Source of the DNA: Marvania coccoides | Lineage: Eukaryota > Chlorophyta > Trebouxiophyceae > Chlorellales > Chlorellaceae | DNA: 64,000 bases | Direction: 5' to 3' | Assembly (NCBI GenBank): GCA_963854735.1 | Contig: OY978108.1 | Location: forward strand, 62,001-126,000 | Part shown: positions 21,525 to 30,903 of the stretch, piece by piece | How the letters are laid out: every line of letters begins with the position of its first letter | Numbering within the stretch: the first letter of the stretch is position 1 | Translations under genes and position numbers: made by a program | The notes under the pieces: generated by a model | Told to the model about the DNA's origin: nothing | The model's input: only the letters and a program-made list of their open reading frames with translations | The model's database searches: none

Positions 21525-22810
21525 TCAGTCAGTCGACTTGCTGGGCGCCGCTTCCGCAATAGTGCCCACTCCAAATCTGGCAGTCTGGTGGCTCGAATGC
21601 TGCATGATTGCCATCGCAGCCTGCGCCAGTGCACGCTCGTCGATCTCCTCCCTCTCTGCCAATTCTTTTCTCACCGCCGCTGCTTCTGCTTTTGCCGCCC
21701 TCAGCTCCTTCGTTTTGACGCTCACCGCGGCCCGCACCCTCGCCAGCTCCTGCTGCACGCAATCCCCCGCCTTGAGTATCTCCAGCGAGCGCTTGAGCTG
21801 CTGAATCTCTTCGTCTTTCCCCCTCAACGCTGACTGCTGCGCCGCTGCGCTCTCCGCCAGCACGACCAGCCGCCGCTGCAGCGCCGCCGCTTTAGCCTCT
21901 AGCTGTAACATTGTTGAAGACGCATCATCAGGGTGTCTCTTGAGCCCCTCGGACCAGGCAGAGGAGGGCAGCAAATTTGCCCTGGCTTCGCTTCTTGCCG
22001 CAACGTCCTGCGCACGCAGCAGCTCCCTGCCCAGGTGCTGCACCTCCCGCTGCAAGAGGTCTACCTCCACTGAGACTTCCTTGGACCTCTGCTGCACTTG
22101 CCCAGTTCGCAGCGCCTCGCGTTGCGCCAGCTGCAGCGCGCACAGCGTAGCTTCAAGAGCGGCCTTGCTGTCCCTGAGCTGCGCAGCCACGACGCCGACC
22201 TCTTTTCGCAAGTCCTGGATGGTGACTTCCGCCGTGGCGTGCTGACTCTTCATCGCCGCAAGCTGCCCGGCCAGTGAATCTGCGGAGCTCTGCAGCTGCT
22301 GGCTCCTTTCCCGCTCCTTGTCCAGCACCACATTAATTTGCTGCGTTGCTTTTGTGCGCTGCATTACCTGGATTTCAGCTTTGGCGACCTTCTCCTTCAG
22401 CTGAGCAAGCTGGCTTTTCAGAGCGGCAATGACGGCATCTGCCTTCGCTCGCTCTTTGGCGCCCTCCGCTAATGCCGCATGTTTCGCCGTCACCTCGGCC
22501 GTCAGCAGCTCCCTCTGGTGCATCTGGAGAAAGGGAGAAAGAAAATGAGTTTCATCATACAAGGGCATATGAAAAAAATACAACTTTATTTAGCTCCCGT
22601 TTTTTTTTGAAATTCATTAGTTCTCACCGTGGCCTCCAAATGCCGCATAAGCTCGTTGGTGGCGTCTTGAGACTGTTCTATTTTGATGTTGAGAGCGTCT
22701 TGGCTTTGCTGCAGCGCGGAAGCGCGGCGTTCAGCTTGGGCCAACTGGATTTGACGTGATTTCAGTTCCCTGAGGATCTGGCCTTGATTGCCGCCTGAAT
22801 CAGAGTCCAT
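21525..22810 (-). CDS. coiled-coil protein of unknown function
   Basis: Exons 22628-22810 and 21525-22523, phase-0 GT-AG junction, 393 residues. Almost the whole protein is heptad-patterned and rich in Glu, Lys, Gln, Ala and Leu (for example LAQAERRASALQQSQDALN and LKSQLAQLKEKVAKAE), so it should form long coiled coils, with a break near residues 255-270 (LLPSSAWSEGLKRHPDD). No motor, kinase or membrane segment. Candidates are a centrosomal, ciliary or tethering factor, but the sequence alone does not decide. ATG at 22810 has an acidic N-terminus MDSDSGG. Confidence 0.7.
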
Positions 22811-22927
22811 GGCTGTTGGATAACCGGTTTTAATAAATTGAAGGCCAATTTAGATTGAATTCAAGCAACTTTCGAATTTTTGAGAAGTCGACTCGAGTTG
22901 ACTCGCGAGTTGACTTCTCGCCGAGTG
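22811..22927. promoter_or_regulatory. short divergent intergenic region
   Basis: About 120 bp between the coiled-coil gene (-) and the broken P-loop ATPase (+). It contains reiterated GTCGACTCGAGTTGACTCGCGAGTTGACT-like words (GTTGACT twice) near 22887-22915. Confidence 0.3.
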
Positions 22928-23616
22928 ATGAAACAAAGCCTAGAGGAAACGGCTTTGCCGCCAAGGACACCGACAGTAGAGCATTCTCAGTTTTCCTGCC
23001 TTTGTTTCATCTTCTCTGCTTTCTGGCAAATGCACCCATTGAGTTGGACAGCTGCAACCCTGCAGTCCAGCGCAGCCGCCCGGCCGACGTTAATTTGGAC
23101 TCTAGGTTACACTTCGCGCCCCTCTTTTTCGCTGCGGCCCATCGTGGCAGCGTCCAAGACCCCCCCCCCCCCCCCCAAGAAATATCTGCCGATCCCCCAC
23201 AAAAAATATTTTTTTTATGACAGGGAGAGGGAGATTGGCACTGTATTGGGGACATTTGACAAGCTTCCAACAGAACTTCTTGTGTTTGTTGGCCCGAAAG
23301 ACACCGGCAAGTCGGTAAGATTTTTTTTGTTTTTTTTTGCTGTGAATTAAATTAAAAACTTCTGCGCATTCTCTCAAACAAGTAATCCTGTCGGGTTTGT
23401 TTGGCTCAGGAAACGTTCAAAGAAATAGCGCGGAGGAGGGCTGCTGCCCAGAGCGTCGCAGGCGAGGGTCCCCCTCCAGTTTTCATACTTGACGCCCGCG
23501 CCTGTGACGTGAGCTCTCCCTTGCAGCTGTCGAGTAACCGGATGGACCGCATTCTCAACGACATGGGCCTGAAGGAAGCAGGGGCAGTCAAATCCTTAGC
23601 AGACCTCCCTGGTTAA
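22928..23616 (+). pseudogene. truncated P-loop ATPase
   Basis: The reading frame FYDREREIGTVLGTF leads into a Walker A motif GPKDTGKS, then a GT-AG intron (23315-23409) and an exon ETFKEIARRRAAAQ... ending at a TAA at 23614. The layout (xxxRExEL, short linker, LLVFVGPKDTGKS) resembles the archaeal-type ATPase family found in algae and plants. The product stops about 70 residues past Walker A, so Walker B, the sensors and the C-terminal winged-helix region are missing. The 5' part runs through a 17-base C run (23160-23176), where the frame is unreliable, and the start is unclear (ATGs at 22928 and 23030). The break lies about 260 bp from an interspersed repeat. Could also be an extremely short functional gene, which I consider less likely. 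Confidence 0.5.
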
Positions 23617-23877
23617 TCACAAATAAACGCTGAGCACGCGAATGTAGTTATCTCCCCTCCCACTATATTTCGCTGTGGCCACCATAGCGGCTCCTCCATG
23701 CGCTTCGAATGCTCCTCAGCAGCGCTGTCCCTGCCCCCGCCAGCCCCTCGCGGGCGGTGGATGGGCAGAACAAGTCATACTCAGGCTCACAACGGGTAAA
23801 GATGATGGAAGCCTTTATTTTATTTATAAATAAATATAAAGATACATTTACGCGCTAAAGATAAAGACAACCCCCCA
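23617..23877. other. intergenic DNA between the ATPase remnant and the repeat
   Basis: No ORF of interest. AT-rich stretch TATTTATAAATAAATATAAA at about 23821-23840 next to the repeat boundary. Confidence 0.3.
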
Positions 23878-24137
23878 AAAAACAAAACAAAACAAAACAA
23901 AGACCCCAAAGGGGTGACTGAAGGGGCGATAAATCGCCCCTATAAAAAGGCAAATGCATGCAGGTCATCCACGCCGGTCACCAGCCGCATCACCGCCGCT
24001 CGTTAAACGCGAGCCGTAGCTCCGCCCAATCGCCAGCCGCAGGTCTCGCCCTGAATGCCCATTGCGCCGGTCTCCAACCTCCACTCCGCCCGCTGCTAGT
24101 ATGTCGGCAGGTTCGAGCGCCAGCCGCACTGCCGCCC
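23878..24137 (-). repeat. interspersed repeat, copy A
   Basis: About 260 bp, roughly 90 percent identical by eye to an inverted copy at 53205-53461. In minus-strand (element) sense it consists of a GC-rich open segment (AAVRLALEPADILAAGG reading), a stop, the word TGCATGCATTTGCC, an 18-base hairpin (23923-23940), a second hairpin ACCCC-AAA-GGGGT (23903-23915) and a TTTTG-type tail, seen on the plus strand as an AAAAC tract at 23880-23900. The tail and the 3' structure suggest a retroposed element, but no terminal duplication was established. Confidence 0.65.
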
Positions 24138-24442
24138 AATCCTAGCGTCCATTGCCAATCAAGTTGATTCAAAGGCCGCCCTAAAAAAAAATTCTTATAA
24201 GAACGGTAATTAGTCTTACCGTCTGGTTTACTGCAAAAAACAGACGGTCTCTTTGAGCGGGTCACGATCGCTCTGCAATTTCATCACTACTTTGAAATTT
24301 AATTGCTGGCATTCAAACCATTCATTGCCATCTCCCTTTGCCGCGAGACCCCCGCCATCAAAATGGCGACTAACACAAAATTTCCATTGATTATTTTGCC
24401 CACACAGCAGCGGTATCGCTAAAATCGGCTCTCCTACCGCTC
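24138..24442. promoter_or_regulatory. upstream region of the plastid-type membrane protein gene
   Basis: 305 bp with no coding signal; contains an inverted repeat around 24198-24247 (GACGGT and ACCGTC words: AAGAACGGTAATTAGTC...TTACCGTCTGG, then AGACGGTCTC). Confidence 0.3.
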
Positions 24443-24880
24443 ATGCTTCCGTTAAGACATCCTGTCACCTCACGCCCCCCCATCCCGCGCTTCTGGAGTC
24501 ACCACCACACACAAGAGCAGGCGTTTCACCGCCCACCGGTCTCTTCTCCGCTATGTTGTAACGCTGCTTCTGGCGGCGGTGCGGGGCCAAGCTGGGGTGG
24601 CGAACTACCGGACTGGGATCTAGAGCCGTACTCCAGCTTCGATGAGGTGGAGGAGGAGGTTGAGGCTTCAATTTTTTCGGACGAAGAGGACGGCGGTGGC
24701 GGCGGACTGGGTTTTAGGTTTCAGAACGCGCTGGCGGCGGTGTTGGTGGGGGCGCTGGCGCTGTCGGTGGGGAATGTGATGTTCAAGCTGGTGGTGGTGG
24801 CTGCGGCGCTGGCAGCAGCGGCATTTCGGTACACTGCTATTGGCTTTTTAATAGTTCTTATTTTAGTGCTCATTGCCTAG
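24443..24880 (+). CDS. small predicted plastid membrane protein
   Basis: Intronless, 145 residues, family not recognised. Residues 1-45 are rich in Pro, Ser, His and Arg without acidic residues, a plausible transit peptide. Then comes an acidic segment (PDWDLEPYSSFDEVEEEVEA) at about 54-73 and two hydrophobic segments at about 93-145 (ALAAVLVGALALSVGNV, then LVVVAAALAAAAFRY and a C-terminal IGFLIVLILVLIA). The C-terminus is buried in or just past the last membrane span. Codon use is GC-rich like neighbouring genes, which supports real coding. The start at 24443 is the first in-frame ATG after a stop. Confidence 0.6.
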   Translation: MLPLRHPVTSRPPIPRFWSHHHTQEQAFHRPPVSSPLCCNAASGGGAGPSWGGELPDWDLEPYSSFDEVEEEVEASIFSDEEDGGGGGLGFRFQNALAAVLVGALALSVGNVMFKLVVVAAALAAAAFRYTAIGFLIVLILVLIA

Positions 24881-25298
24881 TTACGTTTCGCATTTTCGAT
24901 GCCACCTCAATGCTAGTGTTGTTTTCTCAGTTTGTGTGTGTAACGCTGCATCCTTTACAGCCAGCGCTTGTCTATGCCAAGCCAGTTTTTGCCCCCCCCA
25001 AAAAGGTGGAAACACAAGATATTAACTTTCCAAGGGGTACTCTGTTTGCACGTGGCAAAAAAGAACAGGGGGAGCAATTGATTGATCACTGAAAAACAAA
25101 GAAAGGGAAAGGAGAAACAGTCGAAGAACATTGCAGATAGAGGAAAGAAAGAAAATGGGAGAGATTCTGCCCGTCCCCTGCCCCTCCCTTTTCATCACGC
25201 TACCTAACATATCGAGTGCCTTTTCTGGCGTTGCTGAAATGGGGCACAACGAGAAATAAAAATGCCTACAGGTGAGATTCCTACTGTTTCCTATTAAA
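24881..25298. other. convergent 3' region
   Basis: Between the plastid membrane protein gene (+) and coatomer delta (-). No ORF of interest. Confidence 0.35.
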
Positions 25299-27021
25299 TT
25301 ACTCGATAGTGTAGGAGTCTGTCAACATCTGGGTGCTGGTGCCAAACTTGACGGGCGCCCCGGTGCTGGCGCTGGTCACGCCCGCCACCGTGATGTCACA
25401 CAGCGTGCGCGGCGCCGTGAACGTCACAGAAATGGGGAAGAACGAGCCCGCGTCCGCCGCCGGCACCACAAACTCGGCCGCCCCGCTGGCGTTGGAAGAG
25501 TCCATCAGGTCGATGGTCCAGATCCACGTGGAGTGGCGCTGGTCGTAGCGCCACTCGCCGTCGATAGAGTTGACGGCAGGCGCGCCAGCCCCCGCGGGCA
25601 CCGGCACCGCGATCTGGACGTTGTGTAGGTCATACGCTGCCGTGCACTCGTACTCAATGTTGACGTACGACTGGCCCCCAGACACGGACGGCCAGCAGTT
25701 GATGGTGAGCGGCACCAGCGCCTCGTCGGCGGTCTGGTAGCGCCACTTGAGCACGCCCAGGGGGGCGCCGGCGGGGAACGGCCGGGTGGGGTCTTTGAGC
25801 CCCAGCACGTTCTCCCCGCCGTACAGCGTTTTGTCGATGTTGGGGTGGGTTTTGAACTGAAACCCGGGGTTGGGCACGCCCGCCAGCTGCACCTTGATGC
25901 AGGCGTCCGCTTCCGAGGCCACCATGAGCGAGATGGTGCCCGTCACCTCCAGCCCCTCCAGACCACCGTCCTTGTTGAGCGCCACGCTGAGCTTCTCCTC
26001 CACGGTGAGGAACACCGGTTCGGAGGGCGGGGGCGCGGCGGGGGCCACCGCAGCGATGCCAGACTGCACGTCCTCCACAGTTTCTCCCTCTGCTTTCAGC
26101 GACTCCAAGAAGTCGTTGCGCCCCATCTTGGACTTGCCCAGCTGCATGCCCTTCTTGCCGGCGCCCACCGCAGGCCGCTCCGCACGGGCCGCCGCCATGG
26201 AGGGCATCGCGGACTGCGGTTGCGCAAAGGAAGGGCCTCCCATACCGCCGCCGCCGCCACCCATGCTGCCGCCGCTGCCCATGCCGCCCCCAGCGCCCAT
26301 GGGGCCACGTCCCATGGCGCCGCGCGCTGCCTCCATCTTGTGGCGTTCGATCTCCAAGGCTTTCTTCTTCATCAGGTCCTTGGTTTCGTTGATCTTGGAC
26401 TGAATGATCATCTTGTGCAGCTTCTCCTCGTGCGACTCCATCTCAGTGTTCTGGCGCACCTGTCCCGAGGTGACGTTCTCCCGCCAGCCACCCGTGGCCA
26501 CCACCTCGTCAAAGGCGAAGATGAGGTCGAAGGAGGCAGCTGTGACGACCTCCTCCTCCAGCGGCATCACAAAATCTGCCACCACCTTGCCCAGCAGCCG
26601 CAGCGTTTCCAAGTCCTCCAGGATGTTGCTGGTCTTGTTGGTGACGAGAACCAGGTAGATGTTCTGCAAGCAGAGGGCCGAATTGGCTGAGTTTGGGGGC
26701 ACAAGATGGCACGCAAGAACATCGCTGCGATCGGGCACTCACCTCGAGCGGCTGGTACAGATACCGCACGTTTTCCGCCTCAACATACGTGTGCTGCTTG
26801 CCAGCGCCGATCAGCTTGGGAAACGCTGCCAGCAGTCCCTCTATTCTCACTCGGCTCATGTCAACAAACTGGCGCGAAACCAGCGCTGCAAACAGCGAAA
26901 GTGCAACACCAACAACCAGTTAGATCCACCGAGTGCACACAGCGAGGTACGTGCAGCCTGCACCCGTCGTTTTCCCACCTTTTCCCGTCTTTGTGACGAT
27001 GGACGCGGCCAAGACCACCAT
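25299..27021 (-). CDS. ARCN1: coatomer subunit delta (COPI)
   Basis: Three exons (26979-27021, 26743-26885, 25299-26663), all GT-AG and in phase, give 516 residues; plant delta-COP is about 527. The N-terminus [14 protein letters not shown] and [20 protein letters not shown] are almost identical to plant delta-COP and form the longin domain (1-140), including [20 protein letters not shown] helical linker [17 protein letters not shown] at about 160-180 is also diagnostic. A Gly/Met-rich low-complexity stretch follows (about 198-225), then the mu-homology domain (about 275-516) ending DSYTIE. The protein is part of the F-subcomplex of the COPI coat for Golgi-to-ER transport. The ORF beginning in intron 2 lacks the first 62 residues. 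Confidence 0.95.
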
Positions 27022-27427
27022 GATGCCTGCTTTTCACGCTCTCCTGGCCTAGTGAATCAGGTGTGATGCAAGCGTAGGTCTGCAAAGGTGCGTGGCCGAA
27101 TCAGGAGCTCGCGATCCAACCTCCAAAAAAAATTGACGTATAAACTTCTTGGGGAAGCGCGCTACCCTGATGCTACTGCGTTGGTACGCGTGTTGACAAT
27201 TATGTAAAAATATAATTAATGACGGTGTAACATTTTGGGGGTGGGGGTGGGGGGTGCTTTGATGGAAAAACGTTTGCCCTTCTTTTTGGCTTGGAAAAAG
27301 AGAGGGGGGGGGGGGGGGGCACACTCAAAAGCTCACAGTTAAGCTTCTTTCAGAAAGAGCAACGTGCCTTGTGCAGGGGCGTGCACCACCCTTTTCCTCC
27401 TCCTCGTGAAAGAAGGTCCAGCTTTTA
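27022..27427. other. intergenic region upstream of coatomer delta
   Basis: No gene seen. Has a 16-base G run at 27304-27319 preceded by a G-rich GGGGGTGGGGGTGGGG-like tract at 27236-27254, which could form a G-quadruplex. Confidence 0.35.
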
Positions 27428-28077
27428 TTATCTCCCGCCGCCACTGGCGCTCCTTCGCAGCCTGCTCATGTCAGCACTTAGCGAACCCATCATTCGCGCT
27501 GTGGTAGCTACGTACTCCTCCATATCTGCATACCACAGAAGAAGGGGAAAAAAACCCGCCATTTAACAGCGCTCTCGAAAGATCTTGAAAGGCTACAATG
27601 AAATTTCTTTCCTTGGCGCATGGCGGCATTCTCCTGCTGCGTGGCCAGCACGAGCAGGCGCAGGGAGGCCAGCTCCTCCATCGCCGCATCACACTTGGCG
27701 CTGCACACCTTCACCGCTGTCTCTGAAAACGAACAAGCCTGCTGCGCAGCGGGTGTTGCCCCGCAGCTGTCGCTAGCCAAAAAAGAAGAGATGCTCCTGC
27801 TAGCCTCCTGGTTATCGTCACAGCGCAGCGCAGATGAACCGCCAGCGTCTAGGCCGTATTTGGCTTGCATTTTTCCTATGAAGACTCGCATTTCTGCCAG
27901 GGATGTCTGGTACTGGCTCTGAACGGTGCTGGCCAGCCCTGCCCCAGTGCTGCTGCTGCTGCTACTGCTAAAATGCGGGTTGGGGTGCTGCGCAAGCTGC
28001 TTAGAAGGGTGGAGCTGGGCGTTCCACCCCTGCGATCCAGCCTTTTGCCGCTGGTGAGGAGCGGCCTTACACGCCAT
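27428..28077 (-). CDS. hypothetical protein, Ser/Ala-rich with helices
   Basis: Not recognised. Main exon 27597-28077 starts at an ATG in a good context (GAAATGG). A likely second exon 27428-27525 begins at acceptor TATGCAG and encodes MEEYVATTARMMGSLSADMS. Joining needs a weak donor (ATT then GTAGCC at 27596), but the phase fits and gives 192 residues. Without splicing the frame ends at 27508. The N-terminal 50 residues are basic, His/Gln/Ser-rich and include a serine run. Residues about 55-160 are helical with six cysteines in the window CGATPAAQQACSF...VKVCSAKC. Possibly a coiled-coil scaffold. The intron choice is tentative. Confidence 0.5.
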
Positions 28078-28343
28078 TTCTCAGGGACGTTGCGCTTCGC
28101 AGAAGAAAAAGTTTCTTGCAAACTGGGCGACCTTTATATTTGTCAAACGTGGGCGCCTAGGTAACCGAGTGTACCTGTTGGGAACCAGACTTTGGTCAAT
28201 GCCAGTCAAACTTAATTTTCGTATTATAGTTTCCATTCATATGCCCAATATACACCGAGGATAATTAAGTTCTTCTTAGTTCTCAACAAAAAAAAGATTT
28301 AAGAGACCCCAGGGGGGGGACGCCTGTCGTAGGTGCTGTGTTC

Positions 28344-28995
28344 CTACTCAAAGGTTTCCCCTCGTCCATAACCTATTGATTGTACCACAATCAAAGACGT
28401 TCTTATCCTTCTGTAGATTGAGTCTACCGTGTAAATTAAAATGAGCGTTGAGCGCATTGCATGCAATTTTAGCCGCTGCTTCCCTTCGCCTTTTTCATTC
28501 CTTTGCACGCGGGTCTTGTCTATGTCTGGCGCAGCCGGCGTTCCAGTCGTTTCTTGGCACGCAACCGAGTTGTATCTGGCGACCTTGCACGCCTTACACC
28601 TCTTCGAAACAACCTTGCTGTCAGAAAACGCTCTAATGACAGTACAGCCCAAGTAGGAGCAATGTCGCGCCCCCACCGCCTTTGCACGGTTGGCACGGCT
28701 CAGCGGAGTCCTGGACGCCTGCAGTCGGCTGAGGTTCCCGTGCAGTAAAAATAGAAAGCACAGCGTTGCGCTGAGGTTTGAGGTGGTTGAGCAGGTCGAG
28801 TGCAGCCACAACACTGCCCATTAGCTGGTTCCCTGCGAATGAAATACACACGGTGAGGCCACCATGTTCGCATGTACTCGAAGTTACAACAAACTCCTGA
28901 ATAAATGGAGTCGTAGAATCATACCACCATCACGCAAGAACGCCAAAATTTGCATCCTCATCCAGCTGTCAACCGCCGCCTCCAGGCCCCGCAAA
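28344..28995 (-). pseudogene. decayed MYND zinc-finger gene
   Basis: Minus-strand segments belonging to the large chlorophyte family of helical proteins ending in a MYND finger. A segment VVKALRGLEAAVDSWMRMQ joins through a possible GTATGA donor and CGCAG acceptor to GNQLMGSVVAALDLLNHLK. The frame then shifts, and a different frame carries ANRAKAVGARHCSYLGCTV and KRCKACKVARYNSVACQ, a MYND finger in which one zinc-binding Cys is Asn. Upstream sequence to 29300 has in-frame stops. The frameshift, lost ligand and stops mark it as a pseudogene. Confidence 0.5.
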
Positions 28996-29627
28996 GCCTT
29001 CACGACTGAGTAAGGACCCAGCTGCCAGCGGGAATTCCAGAGCCAAACTACCTGTCGTTAGCCTCCCCGCACGCCACCAACACCACCAGCAGCACCTCCA
29101 TCATTTGCAGCTCTACAACCACGCCAGGGGCACCCTGGCCTGTGCCCGCGTTGCCTGCAACACAAATGTTTGCGTCAGCCGGGCCAACTTTTTAAGGCGG
29201 CGTAAAACGCCTTCCCCGCGGCCACCCGCCGTGTGCCTAGCGTGTCCGCGGTCGGCAAGGACACCGCCTCCAGCGGGTGCGCCAACCATTCCGCCGCCTT
29301 AACCACCGTCTCTGATTTCTGCGCCGTCGAGAAGCTCTCCACCGAGGTCTGGCAGCATTCCTGCGAGCATGTGCTGCATATTTAAGTAGAACAAAATTAA
29401 CGTTAATTCAAATTTTAGTTCTGGGGGCAAAAGTGGTTTGATCCACAAATGGTGACGACCCAGTACAAAGTTATGGTTTCTTGATGTTTGCAAACCTAAA
29501 TTGATTGAAAACGCTGACTTTTTGGAAGGGCAATTGCTTTTAAATTAAAAAATATATATTCGCGCTCTTTTTCTTACTCTTTAACCCAAATTAATGCCAA
29601 ATTCGCATTTTGAACCCAGCACGAATA
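28996..29627. other. intergenic and possible further MYND-gene debris
   Basis: GC-rich 29000-29300 has stop-interrupted frames that may be more of the decayed gene. 29300-29600 is AT-rich and probably holds the CCB2 promoter. Confidence 0.3.
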
Positions 29628-30617
29628 ATGGCATCGATAAGAGCTGCTGGGGCCAGCCCCCGAGTGCACCACCAAGCATTGCCCGACATGCCATCACCTC
29701 CCTTTGTCCGTTCATGGCCACTCGTCCACCGACTCGTGCTGCCCACGTTCTCCCCCCTCAACCACCACCCCGTCCGCTCCCTCACCCTCCACGCCTCCAG
29801 CAGCGACGACATCGAGGTGGCAGTCTTCCGCTTCACGCTGGGGATCCCAGGCTTCGATGACGCCCTCATCCCTCGAGTCGTCGGCATTCTGGGCTCCCTG
29901 CTCATCGTACTCAACCATACGCTATCCCCCCAGCCCGTCTCCCTCCCCCAAACCCGCATCGAAGCCATCGGAGCGACGCTGGCGGCGGTTGCAGTTGCTG
30001 CGCCGTCCCTGCAGCGCCGGCTGGAGGAGCTGCAGCCGGGGAGGGGGCGGCGCGCGGCGGCGGACAGCGTGGATGGCGGCTCCAACTTGTTTGCGGTGGC
30101 TGACGACCTTCCAACTGGCGTGAGACAGGAGCTGGCGTGGGCATCGTATGCTCTACTGCGGAACGCCAATACGTGCGGGGTGTTTGTGACGTGGAAAGGG
30201 CGTGTGGTGATGTGCCGCGGCGCTCTGGGAGCCGGCCTTTCCTCTCCAGCTGGATCGACGACAGGAGCAGCAGGGAGCGGCAGCGGCAGTGCGCTGGTGA
30301 GAGCGGAGCAGGCCTGGCCCAACACGAAGAGTAGCACGGCGGCGCGGGACATGGTGGTACTGGGGGACAGAGGCGCTATCGACCGGGCTGGTTTTGGTGC
30401 CAATGCCGTCATCCCTTCCGGGGTAAAATCGGCATTGATTGTCCCGCTAGGCCCGCTGCCTCCTTCTCCCTCTTCCTCTCCTTTGCCGGGCAGCGGGGAA
30501 GGAGAGCTGGTGGTGGTGAGCGAGCGGGAGAGGGCCCTGAGCGCCAAGGAGCAGCGGTGGGCGCAGGGCATAGCGGCAAAACTGCACGCAGCGCTCGCAA
30601 CATTGCCGCCGCAATAA
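29628..30617 (+). CDS. CCB2: CCB2-type cytochrome b6 heme ci assembly protein (DUF2930)
   Basis: Intronless, 329 residues. CCB proteins (system IV) attach heme ci covalently to cytochrome b6 on the stromal side of thylakoids. Residues 1-62 form a transit peptide. The signature FRFTLGIPGFDDALIPR at about 68-84 matches plant CCB2 (FTFGIPGFDE), followed by a membrane span VGILGSLLIVLNHTL and a second weak span IGATLAAVAVAAPSL. The soluble domain has ELAWASYALLRNANT, again as in CCB2. CCB4 is the closest alternative, but the motif set favours CCB2. The first ATG in frame is 29628 (ATAATGG); upstream in-frame sequence starts only with TTG. Confidence 0.85.
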   Translation: MASIRAAGASPRVHHQALPDMPSPPFVRSWPLVHRLVLPTFSPLNHHPVRSLTLHASSSDDIEVAVFRFTLGIPGFDDALIPRVVGILGSLLIVLNHTLSPQPVSLPQTRIEAIGATLAAVAVAAPSLQRRLEELQPGRGRRAAADSVDGGSNLFAVADDLPTGVRQELAWASYALLRNANTCGVFVTWKGRVVMCRGALGAGLSSPAGSTTGAAGSGSGSALVRAEQAWPNTKSSTAARDMVVLGDRGAIDRAGFGANAVIPSGVKSALIVPLGPLPPSPSSSPLPGSGEGELVVVSERERALSAKEQRWAQGIAAKLHAALATLPPQ

Positions 30618-30903
30618 GATTATATATTTATACTATTATTACTATTATTGTGTTTATTGTTGTTATTATATCATGCAAATTTATTGGTGTCATAAAACGC
30701 CATTTCCTCAAGTAATATTATCTGCCACAGCTGAACAGACTGCATTTTCGCCCACCATACTCTCCCCAACGCAAAAATAAAAGAAATTATTACAGGTGTA
30801 TTCGTACTATCCACAAATCGAGAAACCTATACAAATATTCATATCACCATCAAAGCGTATTCATTAGTATAGACGCTCAAATTTCTCCACTTCTCTACAC
30901 ACG
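30618..30903. other. convergent 3' region of CCB2 and SUFD
   Basis: AT-rich with ATTATT repeats at about 30634-30665. Minus-strand TGTAA (TTACA at 30790-30794) lies about 110 bp past the SUFD stop. Confidence 0.4.
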
